Part shown: piece after piece, positions 44,075-54,600 of the stretch
How the letters are laid out: every line of letters begins with the position of its first letter
Numbering within the stretch: the first letter of the stretch is position 1
Assembly: GCA_902776665.1 (NCBI GenBank)
Contig: CACYQZ010000001.1
Location: 1 to 64,000, forward strand
From: an uncultured Prevotellaceae bacterium
GTDB taxonomy: Bacteria > Bacteroidota > Bacteroidia > Bacteroidales > Bacteroidaceae
Length of the DNA: 64,000 nucleotides
Reading direction: 5' to 3'
Program-made: the position numbers and the translations under genes
The notes under the pieces: model-generated
The model's input: the letters and a program-made list of their open reading frames with translations, nothing else
What the model was told of the DNA's origin: nothing
The model's database searches: none

Positions 44075-47000
44075 ATGTCGCTGAAGATAGACAGAGTACA
44101 GTTGCAGTTCGAGATTAAGCCGGACTATCAGCAGCAGGAACTTCAGAAGTTGGAAAACGACCTGAAGGCGGCGAATCGTGCGCTGACGCAGACGGAACGG
44201 CAAATCGAGCAACTGAAGAAAAAAAAACCTTCTGACCCTGCCGCCTACGCGAAGTGGAAGAAGGACTTGGCCGACCTGAATCAGAAGTACGACGAGCAGG
44301 TGCAGGCGGTGAAGAATGCGCAGTTGGCCATCGACAAACACACGGAGAAGATGGGCTTGAACAACCTGTCTTTGCAGCAGTTGACAAAACGCGCCCAGAC
44401 GCTCAACACGATTCTTCGCAACCTGAATCCGAACAGCGAGGCGTATCAGCGATACAACCAGCAACTTCAGCGCATCAATGCGCGAATCAAGGAACTGCGC
44501 GGTCAGGCTACGGCCACGCGGCTTTCGCTGGCTTCGATGGCTGAGTCGATGAACAAATACTTTTTGTTGGTGTCGTCGGCTGTGGGTTCGCTGACGGGTC
44601 TTGCGCTGACGATTCGCAAGTGTACGAATGCCTACGCCGAAATGGAGGATGTGATGGCCTCTGTTCGCAAATACACGGGGCAGACCGACGAGGAAATCCG
44701 TCAGATGAACGAGGATTTCAAGCAGATGGACACGCGTTCGAGCCGTGAGCAGTTGAACGAGTTGGCCGGTGCTGCCGGTCGCTTGGGCTTGACGGCACGG
44801 AAAGATATTATGGAGTTTGTCGATGGTGCCGACAAAATCGGTGTGGCCTTGGGCGACGACCTCGGCGAAGGTGCCGTTGATACAATTGGTAAACTGGCGA
44901 TTGCCTTCGGCGAGGATGACCGTTTGGGACTTCGCGGCGCGATGTTGGCTACAGGTTCGGCACTGAACGAAATCGTGCAGAATTCACCTGCTAAGGCTCA
45001 GCCTGTGATTGAATTTACGGAGCGGTTGAGTGGTGTCGGCCAACAGGCGCACATGACGCAGGCGCAGATTATGGGTTTCGCCGCTGCGCTCGACCAGAAC
45101 AATCAGGAAATGGCTACATCGAGCACGGTGATGAGCCAACTGATTACGAAAATGTACAAAGACCCTGCACGCTTCGCCCAGATGGCCGGAATGGAGGTGC
45201 AGAAGTTCGCCGACCTCGTTCGCACGGATATGAACCAGGCACTCGTCGAGTGGCTTCAAAACGTGAACAGGCTTGGCGATATGAGCGTGTTGGCAGGCAA
45301 GTTCGACGAATTGAAGATGGACGGCACGCGTGCCGTAGGTGTACTTTCGACGCTTGCCGGACACGTCGATCAAGTCGTGGAAGCACAGCGCATAGCCACC
45401 GACGCCTACGCCGAGGGCACGAGCGTCATCAAGGAGTTCGAGGTGCAGAACACGACCGTCGCCGCCGAGATTGACAAAGCGAAGAAACGCTTTGCCGACC
45501 TGAGCATCGAACTGGGCGGCAAACTTTTGCCCGTTGCCCGTCACGCGATTACGGCTGGTTCTGCCGGCGTGAAGGTGTTGGCGTGGCTGACCGACACGAT
45601 TGGCCGTTATCGTGGTTTGCTCGTGACGCTGACCGCCGCCTACGTGGCCTATAACACCGTGTTGGGCATTGCTTGGGCTTGGAAGCAGCGCACGATTGTT
45701 CAACTGAAGGCGATGTATGCGATAGAGGCGATGCAGAAGGCTCTGACGAATGCCCGGACTGTCGCCACTGGTCTTTACAACCTTGCCCTTGGTAAACTGA
45801 CGGGCAACCTTACTCGTGCCTCGGTGGCGCAGGCACAGTTGAACACGGCGATGTCGGCCAACGTCATCGGCGCGATTGTGGCCGCTGCCGTTGTGTTGGT
45901 GGCGGTGCTGAAGAATGTCTATGATGAAATGACAAAAGTCGATGGTGCCACTCGCGCCCTTTCCGAAGCCGAAAAGGACATTCGCGACAGAACCATCGAC
46001 GAGCGCACGGAAATGGACGTGCTCGTTCGCACCATTCAAAATGTCAATGCCAGCGAAGAAACGCGTCGCGAAGCCTTGGAGAAGTTGAACGGTAAACTGA
46101 TGGAAAAGCACCTTGGTAACTTGACCGAGGAAGACATTCGCACCGGTCGCGCTAAGGCTACGCTCGACCGATACAACCAGTCGCTGCTCAACCGCATTTC
46201 CTCGGAAATCTATCTGGAGAAATTGAAAGAGGCACAGCGCAAACTCGAAGATGCCAAAAATGGCGAGTTCGATGTGTCTTGGATTCAGCAGGCCACGCGA
46301 ATTTCCACGATATTCAATCAAGCCATTTTCGGAGGTGTTCAAGGTATTATCAACCTGAAAAACACGTGGAATAATTTTTCAGAGGTTTGGCAGGCAGAAG
46401 CCGTCGCCGACGCTCAGGGTGCCGTCGATGCAGTCTTGGAACAGATGAAACGGCTCGACGACCAGAAAATGACCATCTACGACCCCAACGACCATCAGCC
46501 GGAGCGGAAGGACGACAACAAGCCGACGGACAACAACACGCCGACGCGTCCGACTGGCGGCAAGACCGACAAAGGCGACGATGCGCTGAAAAAGGAAATT
46601 CGCGAGGCTCGTCAGGCGATGAAGGAGAAGGAGGATTTGGCGAAGCAGGAGCGTCTGAAGGCCGACTTGGAGGCGAAGCAAGCCTACCATCAGCAGGAGA
46701 TTACCGCAGAGGAATACCATCGTCGGCAGGTTGCCAACGAGTTCGCCTATCTCGAACGGATGACCGAGATTCGCAACTCGAAGTATGCGACCGACGCCGA
46801 GCGTCAGGAGATTGCCAATCAGGTGCTCGACGCGACCATCAAGGAGGCGAACTACCAGCGCGAGCAGGAGCAGAAGCGGATGCAAGACCAGTTGGAACTG
46901 ATGGCACGGTCGTATGCCGCCGATGAACTTGCTATCGAGCAAGACAAAGCCAACGGCCTCTTTGCCACCGAACAGGAATATCAGTTGAAGCGTCTCGAAG

Positions 47001-48130
47001 CCGAAATCGACTATCAAACGGAGCGTCTGGCGGTGATTCGTGCCGCCGGTGGCGACGTGACCGAGGCGGAACTGGAACTGGAGAAGTCACGTTTGAAACT
47101 CTTGCAGTTCAACGCCGACGAGCGCGACCGCCTGTTGAAGCGTCAGGCCGACAAAGAAATGGAGTCGGCGGTTGAGAACAACGACTTCGACACTCAGCGA
47201 GCCATTCAGAAGCGGTTGTTCGACGCGAAACTGCTGACGGCGGAGCAATACGAAGATGCCTTGACCGACATCACGGAGCGTCAGGAGGCTCGCCGTGCTG
47301 AGATTCGCGACGAGTTCGCCCAGCGTGCCCAACAGCTGATGCAAGACACGTCGGCATTGTTCTCGGCGTTGCAGTCGAGGGAGGAGAGCCGCGTCGATGC
47401 GAAGTACAAGAAATTGATTGCGCAGGCGAAGAAGCAGGGCAAGGACACCTCGAAACTCGAAGAGCAGCAGGAGGCCGAAAAACTCGAAATCAAGAAGAAG
47501 TATGCCGACAAGCAGTTCCTGATGAATGTCTTGAACATTATGGCGAACACGGCTCTCGGCATTACGAAGACGATTGCCGAATGGGGTATGCCGTGGGCTG
47601 TGCCTTTCGTGGCGATGACGGCGGCGAGTGGCGCTGTGCAGTTGGCAACGGCGAAGGCCCAGCGCGATCAGGCTGCCGGTCTTTATACGGGCGGCTACTC
47701 GGAGGAATACGTGGAGGGCTACACTGCCGACGGCGACCCGAAGGAGGTGGCTGGCGCGATTCCTGTGCACAAGCGCGAGTTCGTGGTGAACCACGAGGCG
47801 TTGAAGTTGCCGATGATTCGTCGTGTTACTGATGTCATTGACTCGATGCAGAAACGCCGGGTGTATTCGATGACGGACGCGACGGCGGAGTTGCAGCGTG
47901 CGGTGGCGGCCCCGGGATTGGCTTCGGGTGGATATTCTTCGACGAGGAACGAGGAAGGAGTTTCGAGAGGCGAGGCCGGTGGCGATGGTGATGCTGTGGG
48001 TCGGTTGGTGCCGCTGATGGAGCGCAACAATGCGCTGCTCGACGAAATCATCGAGAGTGGCATCACGATTTTGGAGCTTCGCCGACAGATTCGGCGACAG
48101 GAACAGTTGGAGAAGAACGCGAGTAGATAA
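44075..48130 (+). CDS. Phage tail tape measure protein
   Basis: A 1351-residue protein. A long N-terminal coiled coil (about residues 15-150), the conserved TP901-type core with MEDVMASVRKYTGQTDEEI and LAGAAGRLGLTARKDIMEF, several membrane-insertion-like hydrophobic segments (near residues 170, 515, 600 and 1150), and a second coiled coil rich in Glu/Gln/Lys (about 840-1130) are the tape-measure layout. Its length should set tail length: a long non-contractile or contractile tail of about 200 nm at the usual 1.5 angstrom per residue. Confidence 0.93.
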   Translation: MSLKIDRVQLQFEIKPDYQQQELQKLENDLKAANRALTQTERQIEQLKKKKPSDPAAYAKWKKDLADLNQKYDEQVQAVKNAQLAIDKHTEKMGLNNLSLQQLTKRAQTLNTILRNLNPNSEAYQRYNQQLQRINARIKELRGQATATRLSLASMAESMNKYFLLVSSAVGSLTGLALTIRKCTNAYAEMEDVMASVRKYTGQTDEEIRQMNEDFKQMDTRSSREQLNELAGAAGRLGLTARKDIMEFVDGADKIGVALGDDLGEGAVDTIGKLAIAFGEDDRLGLRGAMLATGSALNEIVQNSPAKAQPVIEFTERLSGVGQQAHMTQAQIMGFAAALDQNNQEMATSSTVMSQLITKMYKDPARFAQMAGMEVQKFADLVRTDMNQALVEWLQNVNRLGDMSVLAGKFDELKMDGTRAVGVLSTLAGHVDQVVEAQRIATDAYAEGTSVIKEFEVQNTTVAAEIDKAKKRFADLSIELGGKLLPVARHAITAGSAGVKVLAWLTDTIGRYRGLLVTLTAAYVAYNTVLGIAWAWKQRTIVQLKAMYAIEAMQKALTNARTVATGLYNLALGKLTGNLTRASVAQAQLNTAMSANVIGAIVAAAVVLVAVLKNVYDEMTKVDGATRALSEAEKDIRDRTIDERTEMDVLVRTIQNVNASEETRREALEKLNGKLMEKHLGNLTEEDIRTGRAKATLDRYNQSLLNRISSEIYLEKLKEAQRKLEDAKNGEFDVSWIQQATRISTIFNQAIFGGVQGIINLKNTWNNFSEVWQAEAVADAQGAVDAVLEQMKRLDDQKMTIYDPNDHQPERKDDNKPTDNNTPTRPTGGKTDKGDDALKKEIREARQAMKEKEDLAKQERLKADLEAKQAYHQQEITAEEYHRRQVANEFAYLERMTEIRNSKYATDAERQEIANQVLDATIKEANYQREQEQKRMQDQLELMARSYAADELAIEQDKANGLFATEQEYQLKRLEAEIDYQTERLAVIRAAGGDVTEAELELEKSRLKLLQFNADERDRLLKRQADKEMESAVENNDFDTQRAIQKRLFDAKLLTAEQYEDALTDITERQEARRAEIRDEFAQRAQQLMQDTSALFSALQSREESRVDAKYKKLIAQAKKQGKDTSKLEEQQEAEKLEIKKKYADKQFLMNVLNIMANTALGITKTIAEWGMPWAVPFVAMTAASGAVQLATAKAQRDQAAGLYTGGYSEEYVEGYTADGDPKEVAGAIPVHKREFVVNHEALKLPMIRRVTDVIDSMQKRRVYSMTDATAELQRAVAAPGLASGGYSSTRNEEGVSRGEAGGDGDAVGRLVPLMERNNALLDEIIESGITILELRRQIRRQEQLEKNASR

Positions 48131-48150
48131 TTTACAATTTACGATTTACA
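48128..48150. repeat. ATTTACA repeats before the tail-fibre gene
   Basis: Three near copies of AATTTACA/GATTTACA fill the spacer. Similar units lie before the 62479 gene and between host nqr genes. Confidence 0.6.
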
Positions 48151-48154
48151 CGAT

Positions 48155-50332
48155 ATGGATAAATTCAGACTGACCGAGTGCCAGACGCTCGACATTCCAG
48201 TGGGCAACGATGTGCCGCTGTTGGTGAAATTAGTTAAAGGTTTCGACGGTTGCGACGGCGAGGGTGCCGTTCCGTTTCCGATTGACGTGTGTGAGAATGT
48301 GGCTGTGGCCATGGTGTCGGAGCGTGGGCAGGTGAAGTCTGTGGCGCACCGCCTCGGCTCGGATGGCGAGGTGCTGCTGGAGTTGCAGGCTGGCGACTAC
48401 CGCGCCGGTTTGACCTACGGCATCGACGTTCGCGCCACGTTGAACGGCAAGGCGGTTCACGCCTACGGCAAGAGCCTCGTTCGGATCACGGCTGCCACGG
48501 AGCGCGGTCCGCGTCAGGTGGCGCAGGCTGCCGACCCGTATGAGGTGACGCTGCAGGTGGGCTACGTGGGCGATGTGATTCCGCGTCGGCTCGACGAGTT
48601 GGAGGGCTACGACGAACTGATGGACGAGGTCGATGGCAAGGCCGACGCTGAGGAAGTCGATGAAGCACTGGAGGCGGTCGGCAGGGAGTTTAAGAAGTAT
48701 ATTCCTGTGGCGCAGAAGGCCGTCGCCGGCGGTGTTGCCTCGCTGAACGGCGAGAAGAAGGTGCCCACCGACCAGTTGCAGTTTCCGCTTCGCGGTCAGC
48801 TCACGCCGTCGCAGATTGACAGCACGTCGTTGGCCGACGGTGTCTATCAGGTGAACGGCAAGGTGATTTCGCCGGACATTCTGGGCGGTGCGCAGGCGAA
48901 CGGTGTGCTGGTGCAGTATCCTTGGGACAGTCGTGTTCAGACATTGTTTGTCGGTCGTGCGGCTGCCCATGCCGACGGCGAGCAGGTGGAGATATACACG
49001 CGCCGCTATCTGCCTACGCCGAAGCGTTGGACAGCATGGATGCGGATTGACGGCGGTGGCGGCGGTGTTGCCGAGTTGATGATTCCCGTCGCGTGGGCGG
49101 AGTTGGTTGGTATGCGCGACCGCGGCGAACTCGTGCCGGGAATGCAGTACCGAATTACCGACTATGTGGCGACCACGACGCAGGCCGACACGCAGAGTGC
49201 GAACCGTCCGTTCGACATCATCGTGACTGCCGACAGCGCGACGACGCTGAGCGAGTGGGCTCGTGCGACGCACCACGACTTTTGCGACGGCGACGACGAC
49301 CCATTTTGGAACAGTCGCTTGAACCAGTGGTTGCTTCGCTATTCGCTCGACAACGACGCAGGCCGCTATGGCTGGGCCGACCCGCAGAACGGCAAGGGTG
49401 TGGTCTATTGGATGCGCGACGAGTGGGGCAATGAGTGTGGTTACGATTTCAAGGGGATTTTGTTCGGCGGCAAATTCACTTTTAATAGTCATGATTTCGA
49501 TGCCACCACCGTCGGAAGCGATTGCTTCGGAAACATCATCGAATCATATTACAGTATTCAAGACGATAAATTCTATTTAGGTGAAAATTCTGTGGAAATT
49601 TGCAGCGATATATCATGCGGTTATTTTCCTACTCTTTATCATTCCAAAATAGGATTGAACTCGCGGAGAATTAAACTTAACCAAGGCTTTGATTACAGCA
49701 CGATTAAAAAATCCTTTTCTATTGGCAGCGGCTGTTCTGATATTGAAATTCCGACCGGCACCACCATCGGCGACAACTGCTCGAACATCACGATGGGTCA
49801 GAATTGCTACGGCACCACCATCGGCGACAACTGCTCGAACATCACGATGGGTAATTATTGCGACGGCAATAGCTTCGGCGACAACTGCTCGAACATCACG
49901 ATTGATGGAGTTTGGCAAAACAATTCAATTGGTAGAAAATGTAGCAAATTTCAAATCAAAACCGGTTATTCTAATATCATCGGTGACTTCTGCTCGAACA
50001 TTACTGTTATCTCTTATTTAAGATATTCTAATATCGAGAATCATTGCTTAAATTTAACTTTAGACGGAAATTATTCTATTGTTTTCCGCGCAAGATGCAA
50101 TAATATTATCCAGTCAGGTCATATCAGTAATACCGTTTTTGAAGAAAATAATAGATTTATTCATTTTACGGTTAATGGTTCTTCTGCAATGAATCCTTGG
50201 AGGCATGGAATTTTCAAACGAGGGCTTTTAGGAACAGAGAGAGAACCCATCGTTATCACAGACAACAAGTTTGATCAAAATTATGTAACCGTCTATCAAC
50301 CTTCAGGCAACAAAATTGTATCAATCGAGTAG
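48155..50332 (+). CDS. Tail fibre / receptor-binding protein with GDNCSNITMG beta-helix repeats
   Basis: A 725-residue protein. Residues 1-150 look like a tail-attachment domain; residues 160-290 contain Lys/Glu-rich and fibre-like segments; VAWAELVGMRDRGELVPGMQYRITDY (seen as VPGMQYRITDY) and GNECGYDFKGILF are found in Bacteroidetes phage fibres. From about residue 442 the DNA turns much richer in A and T, and the protein becomes a repetitive beta-helix: (I/F)GDNCSNIT(M/I) units of 18 residues at about 538-583, then degenerate SNIIGDFCSNITV. The C-terminal part is the likely receptor-binding and exchangeable domain. Confidence 0.82.
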   Translation: MDKFRLTECQTLDIPVGNDVPLLVKLVKGFDGCDGEGAVPFPIDVCENVAVAMVSERGQVKSVAHRLGSDGEVLLELQAGDYRAGLTYGIDVRATLNGKAVHAYGKSLVRITAATERGPRQVAQAADPYEVTLQVGYVGDVIPRRLDELEGYDELMDEVDGKADAEEVDEALEAVGREFKKYIPVAQKAVAGGVASLNGEKKVPTDQLQFPLRGQLTPSQIDSTSLADGVYQVNGKVISPDILGGAQANGVLVQYPWDSRVQTLFVGRAAAHADGEQVEIYTRRYLPTPKRWTAWMRIDGGGGGVAELMIPVAWAELVGMRDRGELVPGMQYRITDYVATTTQADTQSANRPFDIIVTADSATTLSEWARATHHDFCDGDDDPFWNSRLNQWLLRYSLDNDAGRYGWADPQNGKGVVYWMRDEWGNECGYDFKGILFGGKFTFNSHDFDATTVGSDCFGNIIESYYSIQDDKFYLGENSVEICSDISCGYFPTLYHSKIGLNSRRIKLNQGFDYSTIKKSFSIGSGCSDIEIPTGTTIGDNCSNITMGQNCYGTTIGDNCSNITMGNYCDGNSFGDNCSNITIDGVWQNNSIGRKCSKFQIKTGYSNIIGDFCSNITVISYLRYSNIENHCLNLTLDGNYSIVFRARCNNIIQSGHISNTVFEENNRFIHFTVNGSSAMNPWRHGIFKRGLLGTEREPIVITDNKFDQNYVTVYQPSGNKIVSIE
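49756..49902. repeat. 54-bp direct repeats in the tail-fibre gene
   Basis: A 43-bp sequence at 49756-49798 is repeated without change at 49810-49852, and its 28-bp core returns at 49875-49902, with a constant 54-bp period (18 codons). Near-identity at DNA level suggests recent duplication or gene conversion. Confidence 0.9.
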
Positions 50333-50354
50333 AACCTAACTAATCAAAATTATT

Positions 50355-50762
50355 ATGGAAATTCAATTGACAAAAAACGAGCAATTCTTGCTCAAAAGAG
50401 AAAATCAAGAAAGGGATTTGATGGAAGAATTCAACATTAAAATAGGCGTTGAACAGAAATGCGGCGAGTGGACGGAGAATGACGTGACCTACGACCTGTA
50501 TCGCAAAGTGGTGAGTTTCGGCGCACTGCCGAACGCTGGGCAGAAGACCGTCGCCCACGGCATCGCCGACAAGGTGAAGTTCGTGGGTGTGTCGGCCATG
50601 GCGTCGAATGGTTTTCCGATTCCGTTTACGACGCAGGACACCGGCAAGAACATCTACGTCGCCCTCGGCAACAACCTAATCACCATCAACACCCACGCCA
50701 CCGACCGCTCGTCACTGACGGCCGATGTGACGATTCTGTTTACGAGAAACAAACCTGTATGA
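50355..50762 (+). CDS. Small tail-fibre-associated protein
   Basis: A 135-residue protein. A helical N-terminus (about 35 residues) is followed by a beta-rich domain with YDLYRKVVSFGALPNAGQKTVAHG, typical of small Bacteroidetes phage proteins next to fibres. It probably assembles with or decorates the fibre. Its stop overlaps the GT29-like gene (ATGA), so the two are co-translated. Confidence 0.75.
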   Translation: MEIQLTKNEQFLLKRENQERDLMEEFNIKIGVEQKCGEWTENDVTYDLYRKVVSFGALPNAGQKTVAHGIADKVKFVGVSAMASNGFPIPFTTQDTGKNIYVALGNNLITINTHATDRSSLTADVTILFTRNKPV

Positions 50763-51316
50763 TGAAGAAGCGACTGATATTGGTTGGCAACAAGCCGTTT
50801 GAGTGCGACCGCTCGGCGGAGATTGACGCGATGGACTTCGTGGTGCGCGTGAACCGTATGAACAACTACGGGCTTTCGGGCTCCCGAATCGACGGCTATT
50901 TCCTTGGGCTCTACACCGACTTCGTGCAGAAGTATCACGGTGGGGCGCATCGTCGGGAGATTCGCCGTGCGCGTCAGGTGTTTTGCCAGCCTCGCGTGTT
51001 GCGAAAAAAACCTCTGATTTTCGACTTTATCAGCATGGAGCAGTATGCCGGGATTGAGACGACGAGTTGGGAGGGCTGCATTCGCGACACGGGCATTCGC
51101 GTTCCGACCTCGACGATGCTCGTGCTCCACCACCTGCTGACGACCCACTGGGCGGAGGAATACGAGGTGTGGCTGACGGGTGTCGATGTCGAAGGGCGTG
51201 GGCAGATGTTCCGCGACCATTCGGAGTGGAACACGACGCGCCATCGCGATTCGGGAGTCGAAGAAGAAGCGTGGCTGCGCCGATTGGTTAACGACGAAAA
51301 AATCAAGATGCTATGA
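50759..51316 (+). CDS. GT29-like sialyltransferase
   Basis: A 185-residue protein with the order of sialylmotifs seen in glycosyltransferase family 29. LILVGNKPFECDRSAEIDAMDFVVRVNRMN matches sialylmotif L (VGN...EID..DFVVRxN); PTSTMLVLHHLL plus EVWLTGVDVEG matches motif S; a downstream His (RHRDSGVEEEAWLRRLVNDEKI) matches the VS motif H..E....L..L....I. It lacks a signal peptide and membrane anchor. It would transfer a CMP-linked sugar, which the 27055 enzyme could supply. Start is ATG 50759 (ATGATG), coupled to the fibre-associated gene. Confidence 0.8.
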   Translation: MMKKRLILVGNKPFECDRSAEIDAMDFVVRVNRMNNYGLSGSRIDGYFLGLYTDFVQKYHGGAHRREIRRARQVFCQPRVLRKKPLIFDFISMEQYAGIETTSWEGCIRDTGIRVPTSTMLVLHHLLTTHWAEEYEVWLTGVDVEGRGQMFRDHSEWNTTRHRDSGVEEEAWLRRLVNDEKIKML

Positions 51317-51588
51317 CCGTTTATGAAGCGATAGATAAGATGCGCCAGATGAGCGAGCGCGAGGAGGAATTTTCGTTTTCGTTTATGTCGTATTCGCTGA
51401 CGCGCAACGAGAGCCACGGCGAGGTGTTCGTGGAACACGCGCTGCTGCGGAAAAATAAGAAAGATTCTCGCAACTCGTATCAGGACTACATGCTGACGTA
51501 TCTTGACACCGACACGGGCGAGACGCACCAGTTTTGGCAACCGCTGTTGATGAGTTTTCAACATAAACCATTGAACATTGAACATTGA
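51313..51588 (+). CDS. Small hypothetical phage protein
   Basis: A 91-residue protein (MTVYEAIDKMRQMSEREEEFSFSFMSY...) overlapping the GT29-like gene by ATGA. Its last eight residues (HKPLNIEH) are encoded by the ATTGAACATT repeat, so the C-terminus may vary with repeat length. No family recognised; third gene of a coupled trio. Confidence 0.68.
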   Translation: MTVYEAIDKMRQMSEREEEFSFSFMSYSLTRNESHGEVFVEHALLRKNKKDSRNSYQDYMLTYLDTDTGETHQFWQPLLMSFQHKPLNIEH

Positions 51589-51607
51589 GCATTGAACATT
51601 GAGCATT
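51570..51607. repeat. ATTGAACATT tandem repeat before the large tail gene
   Basis: About four copies of ATTGAACATT or ATTGAGCATT end at the start codon of the 51608 gene and form the end of the preceding gene. The same unit occurs between nqrA and nqrB. Confidence 0.85.
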
Positions 51608-54600
51608 ATGGCAAATATTCAGTTTGAGCATATCGACCCCTATATTGAGGGACAGGGTGGCGACACGGGTCAGTCGAGCCGCTTGAAGTTGCGTCGGAAC
51701 TTTGAGAAAATCAAGGCGTGGATGGACTCGATTGCTTCGCAGTTGTCGGGGAAGTTCCTCAAGAAAGACGGCGACGACACGGCCGAGGGCGTGATTACGT
51801 TTCGGCAGGGTTCGCTGTTTGGCCCGAATGGTGCGTGGGGATGGGTGAAGGAGACCGCAGAATGGGCTGGCCGCACCTTCACGGAAGGCGTTGCGTGGTT
51901 CAAGAATCTGTTGGCCGACTACATCGGCGCGTCGGCGATTGAAGCCGGCAGTGTGACGGGCACGACCGTTACGGCACAGACGCTGAACGCGACGCTTGCC
52001 ACCATCTTGCAGCGTCTCACCTCGCCGGAGTTGGTGACCGAACTACTCCGCAGCGAGAATTTCCGTGAAGGATTTCTCGACGGTCAGGGTTTCGGCATGT
52101 GGATTGACGGCGACGGCAAGAGCCACTTCGAGGCCGACATCATCGCCACGCGCATGAAGATGATGGTGGCGGCGATGGAGATTCGCGAATTGGTTTATGT
52201 TGGCGGCAACTACGCCTTCACGGGTGCCGGAGCGCGTATCGAGCAGGTTGTTGCGCTGAGTGCCGATGGAGAACCCATCGGCGGTGAGCCTCCAGTTGTG
52301 CCTCCTGGTCAGTCGCTTTTCACTCGCTACAGCAACGACGGAGGTCAGACCTTTACGCCTGCCGCCTACAAAGCACTGGAGTATATCGAGAAGACGGCGA
52401 ATGCTGGATACCTCGAAACAGGCTATGTGCCAAATAACCGCACGCGTATTGTGGCGGTAGTTATGTTTCCATCGAGTTATACTTCAAATTCAACATTATG
52501 GAGTTCTCGTAAAAGTTCAAATTACAGTACTGATAAGGATGCATTTGTAATGTTCCCTATTCTTAGCAATAAAACGCGATTTGACTATATGTCAAGTGCT
52601 AAGACCGGTAAACTTGTTGCCTTTGACCAATACGTTACTTTGGTCGCACAAAACGGTACTCTTACATATCCTGACGCTGATGGTAATCAAATCACTTTGG
52701 GAACTGTTACAAGTAAAGAATGGGAAGGAACCTATCAGATTACTTTATGGGTGCTTCGCTCATCAAATTCAACAACAGTTAGTTATCACGGTCGCGGTCG
52801 CATCAAGCGTTTCACCATCTACGAGGGCGACACGCTCGTTCAAGACTGGATTCCTGCCCAGCGCACCTCGGACAACAAAATCGGTCTTTTCGACCTCGTC
52901 AGCGGAGACTTTATTTTCCACAACTCGCTGCAAACAGGCGGCAGCGAAGTCGAGGCTTGCGACCTGCCAGAGCACCCAGCCTTTCAGGATGGTTTTACCG
53001 TTGGCGACTATGTGGGCTATGCCATTGGAACTTCTGCCCCTTCTTCACCGTCGCGTTTCGACTGGCGATTGCGCGAGGGCGAGGTGGCGATGTACCGCTG
53101 TTATTGGCCATCGGAAAAAGACGGTTTGACCGTTCACAATGTTTGGAAGTTGGGCGACCAAGCGAAGTGTCAGACCTTCAACCTCGACAAGAAGAAGAAC
53201 GAGCAGGGCATCTATGAAGATGTTGAGAACCGCTACTACTGGCGGTTGGTGGTCGGCAAGGGCGAGGGTGTGACGCTGGCCGACGGCAATAAATACAACT
53301 ACGTGGACCTCGCCGAAGCACCCACTTGGGGCTACACCGAGGAAAACGGCTGGCGCCCCATCGCTGCCGAACGCGACGACACCAATGCCGGCTACGAGTT
53401 GGTGGGCGGCACTTCGGGCGACGCTCCTGCTGCCGGCGACTCGATTGTGGCTTTCGGTAACCGTCGTAACACGTCGCGCATGGGCATCATCGAAATCGAT
53501 GTGGAAGACGCCCACGGCACGGGCAAGGCACCTGCCTTGAACATCTACGCAGGTGTGAACACCTTCACGCTCACAAACAAATTGGTGATACGGTGGTCGC
53601 CCATCGAGTCGGTGGCCTCGTCGCGCCACTTCAAAATTTTCTCCGGCAACGACGTGGGCAAAGCCGAGCCGCTGACGGTCAATCGCGGTGCTTACAGCAA
53701 CGCTGAGCGCTACTTCTACGGCGACATGGTTTCGTATGACGGTCAGGCGTGGGTCTGTATCTTCGACGGTTGCGACGGCAGAGGTTTCATTGGCGAGACA
53801 CCATCGGAAGATAGCGACTATTGGCAGTTGTATATTGCTAAAGGACAGGACGGAGCCAAGGGTGACAGCGGCACTTCGCGTTGGATGGTTGTTGAGCCGT
53901 CGAATGTGAGGGTTTATCGCGACGATGACTATGACCTGCGTACATCAGAAGACATTTCTGGTGAAATACAAGTGACGCTGTATGAGCAGACGAATGGCGT
54001 CACTACGAAAGTTCGTGACGACGCTCATTTCTCGGTCAATGGTAAGGTGAACGTGAAGAACGGGCAGCCCGAATATCCGGGTGCCATATTCATCAACACA
54101 AAGACATATCCGAGTTCCGACGGTGTTCTGCGATGGGATGAAACGAACAGCCGATACTATCTTGACGGTGGACTTACGGAGGACATCAAGTTTTCGAGCC
54201 TCATATTTTTGTGGGAATCGTCTGTAGGTTCGGCGTTTGCGAGATATGAAATGCCTTTGAGCGTGGATGGCAAACAGGGTGCCAACGGCGCAGACGGAGC
54301 CGACGGCAAGAACGGTGCTGCGTTTATGCTGTCGCCGAGTGAGTTTGTCATCACCGAGAAATGCAACGACAACGCCGGATGGAGCGGCAACTGGGATGTG
54401 GCGAACAACGCCGTCGTGGCGGTGGCCTCGTGCAAGGTGGGTACGACCTCGCCCGAGGTGACAATTACCGCCGTCAAGGTGGAAGGCACAAACACCGATT
54501 CCACCATTCTTTCGCGCCAGAACTCCACCACAGGAAAGGCCAATCTGAAAATCAACACCAACGCGCTGAACAACGATACGTCGATTCGTTCGCACAGCGT

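Noticed and set aside
49480..50332. Diversity-generating retroelement target
   Set aside because: No reverse transcriptase or template repeat is visible; the variation looks like repeat duplication and domain exchange. One could lie outside the window.
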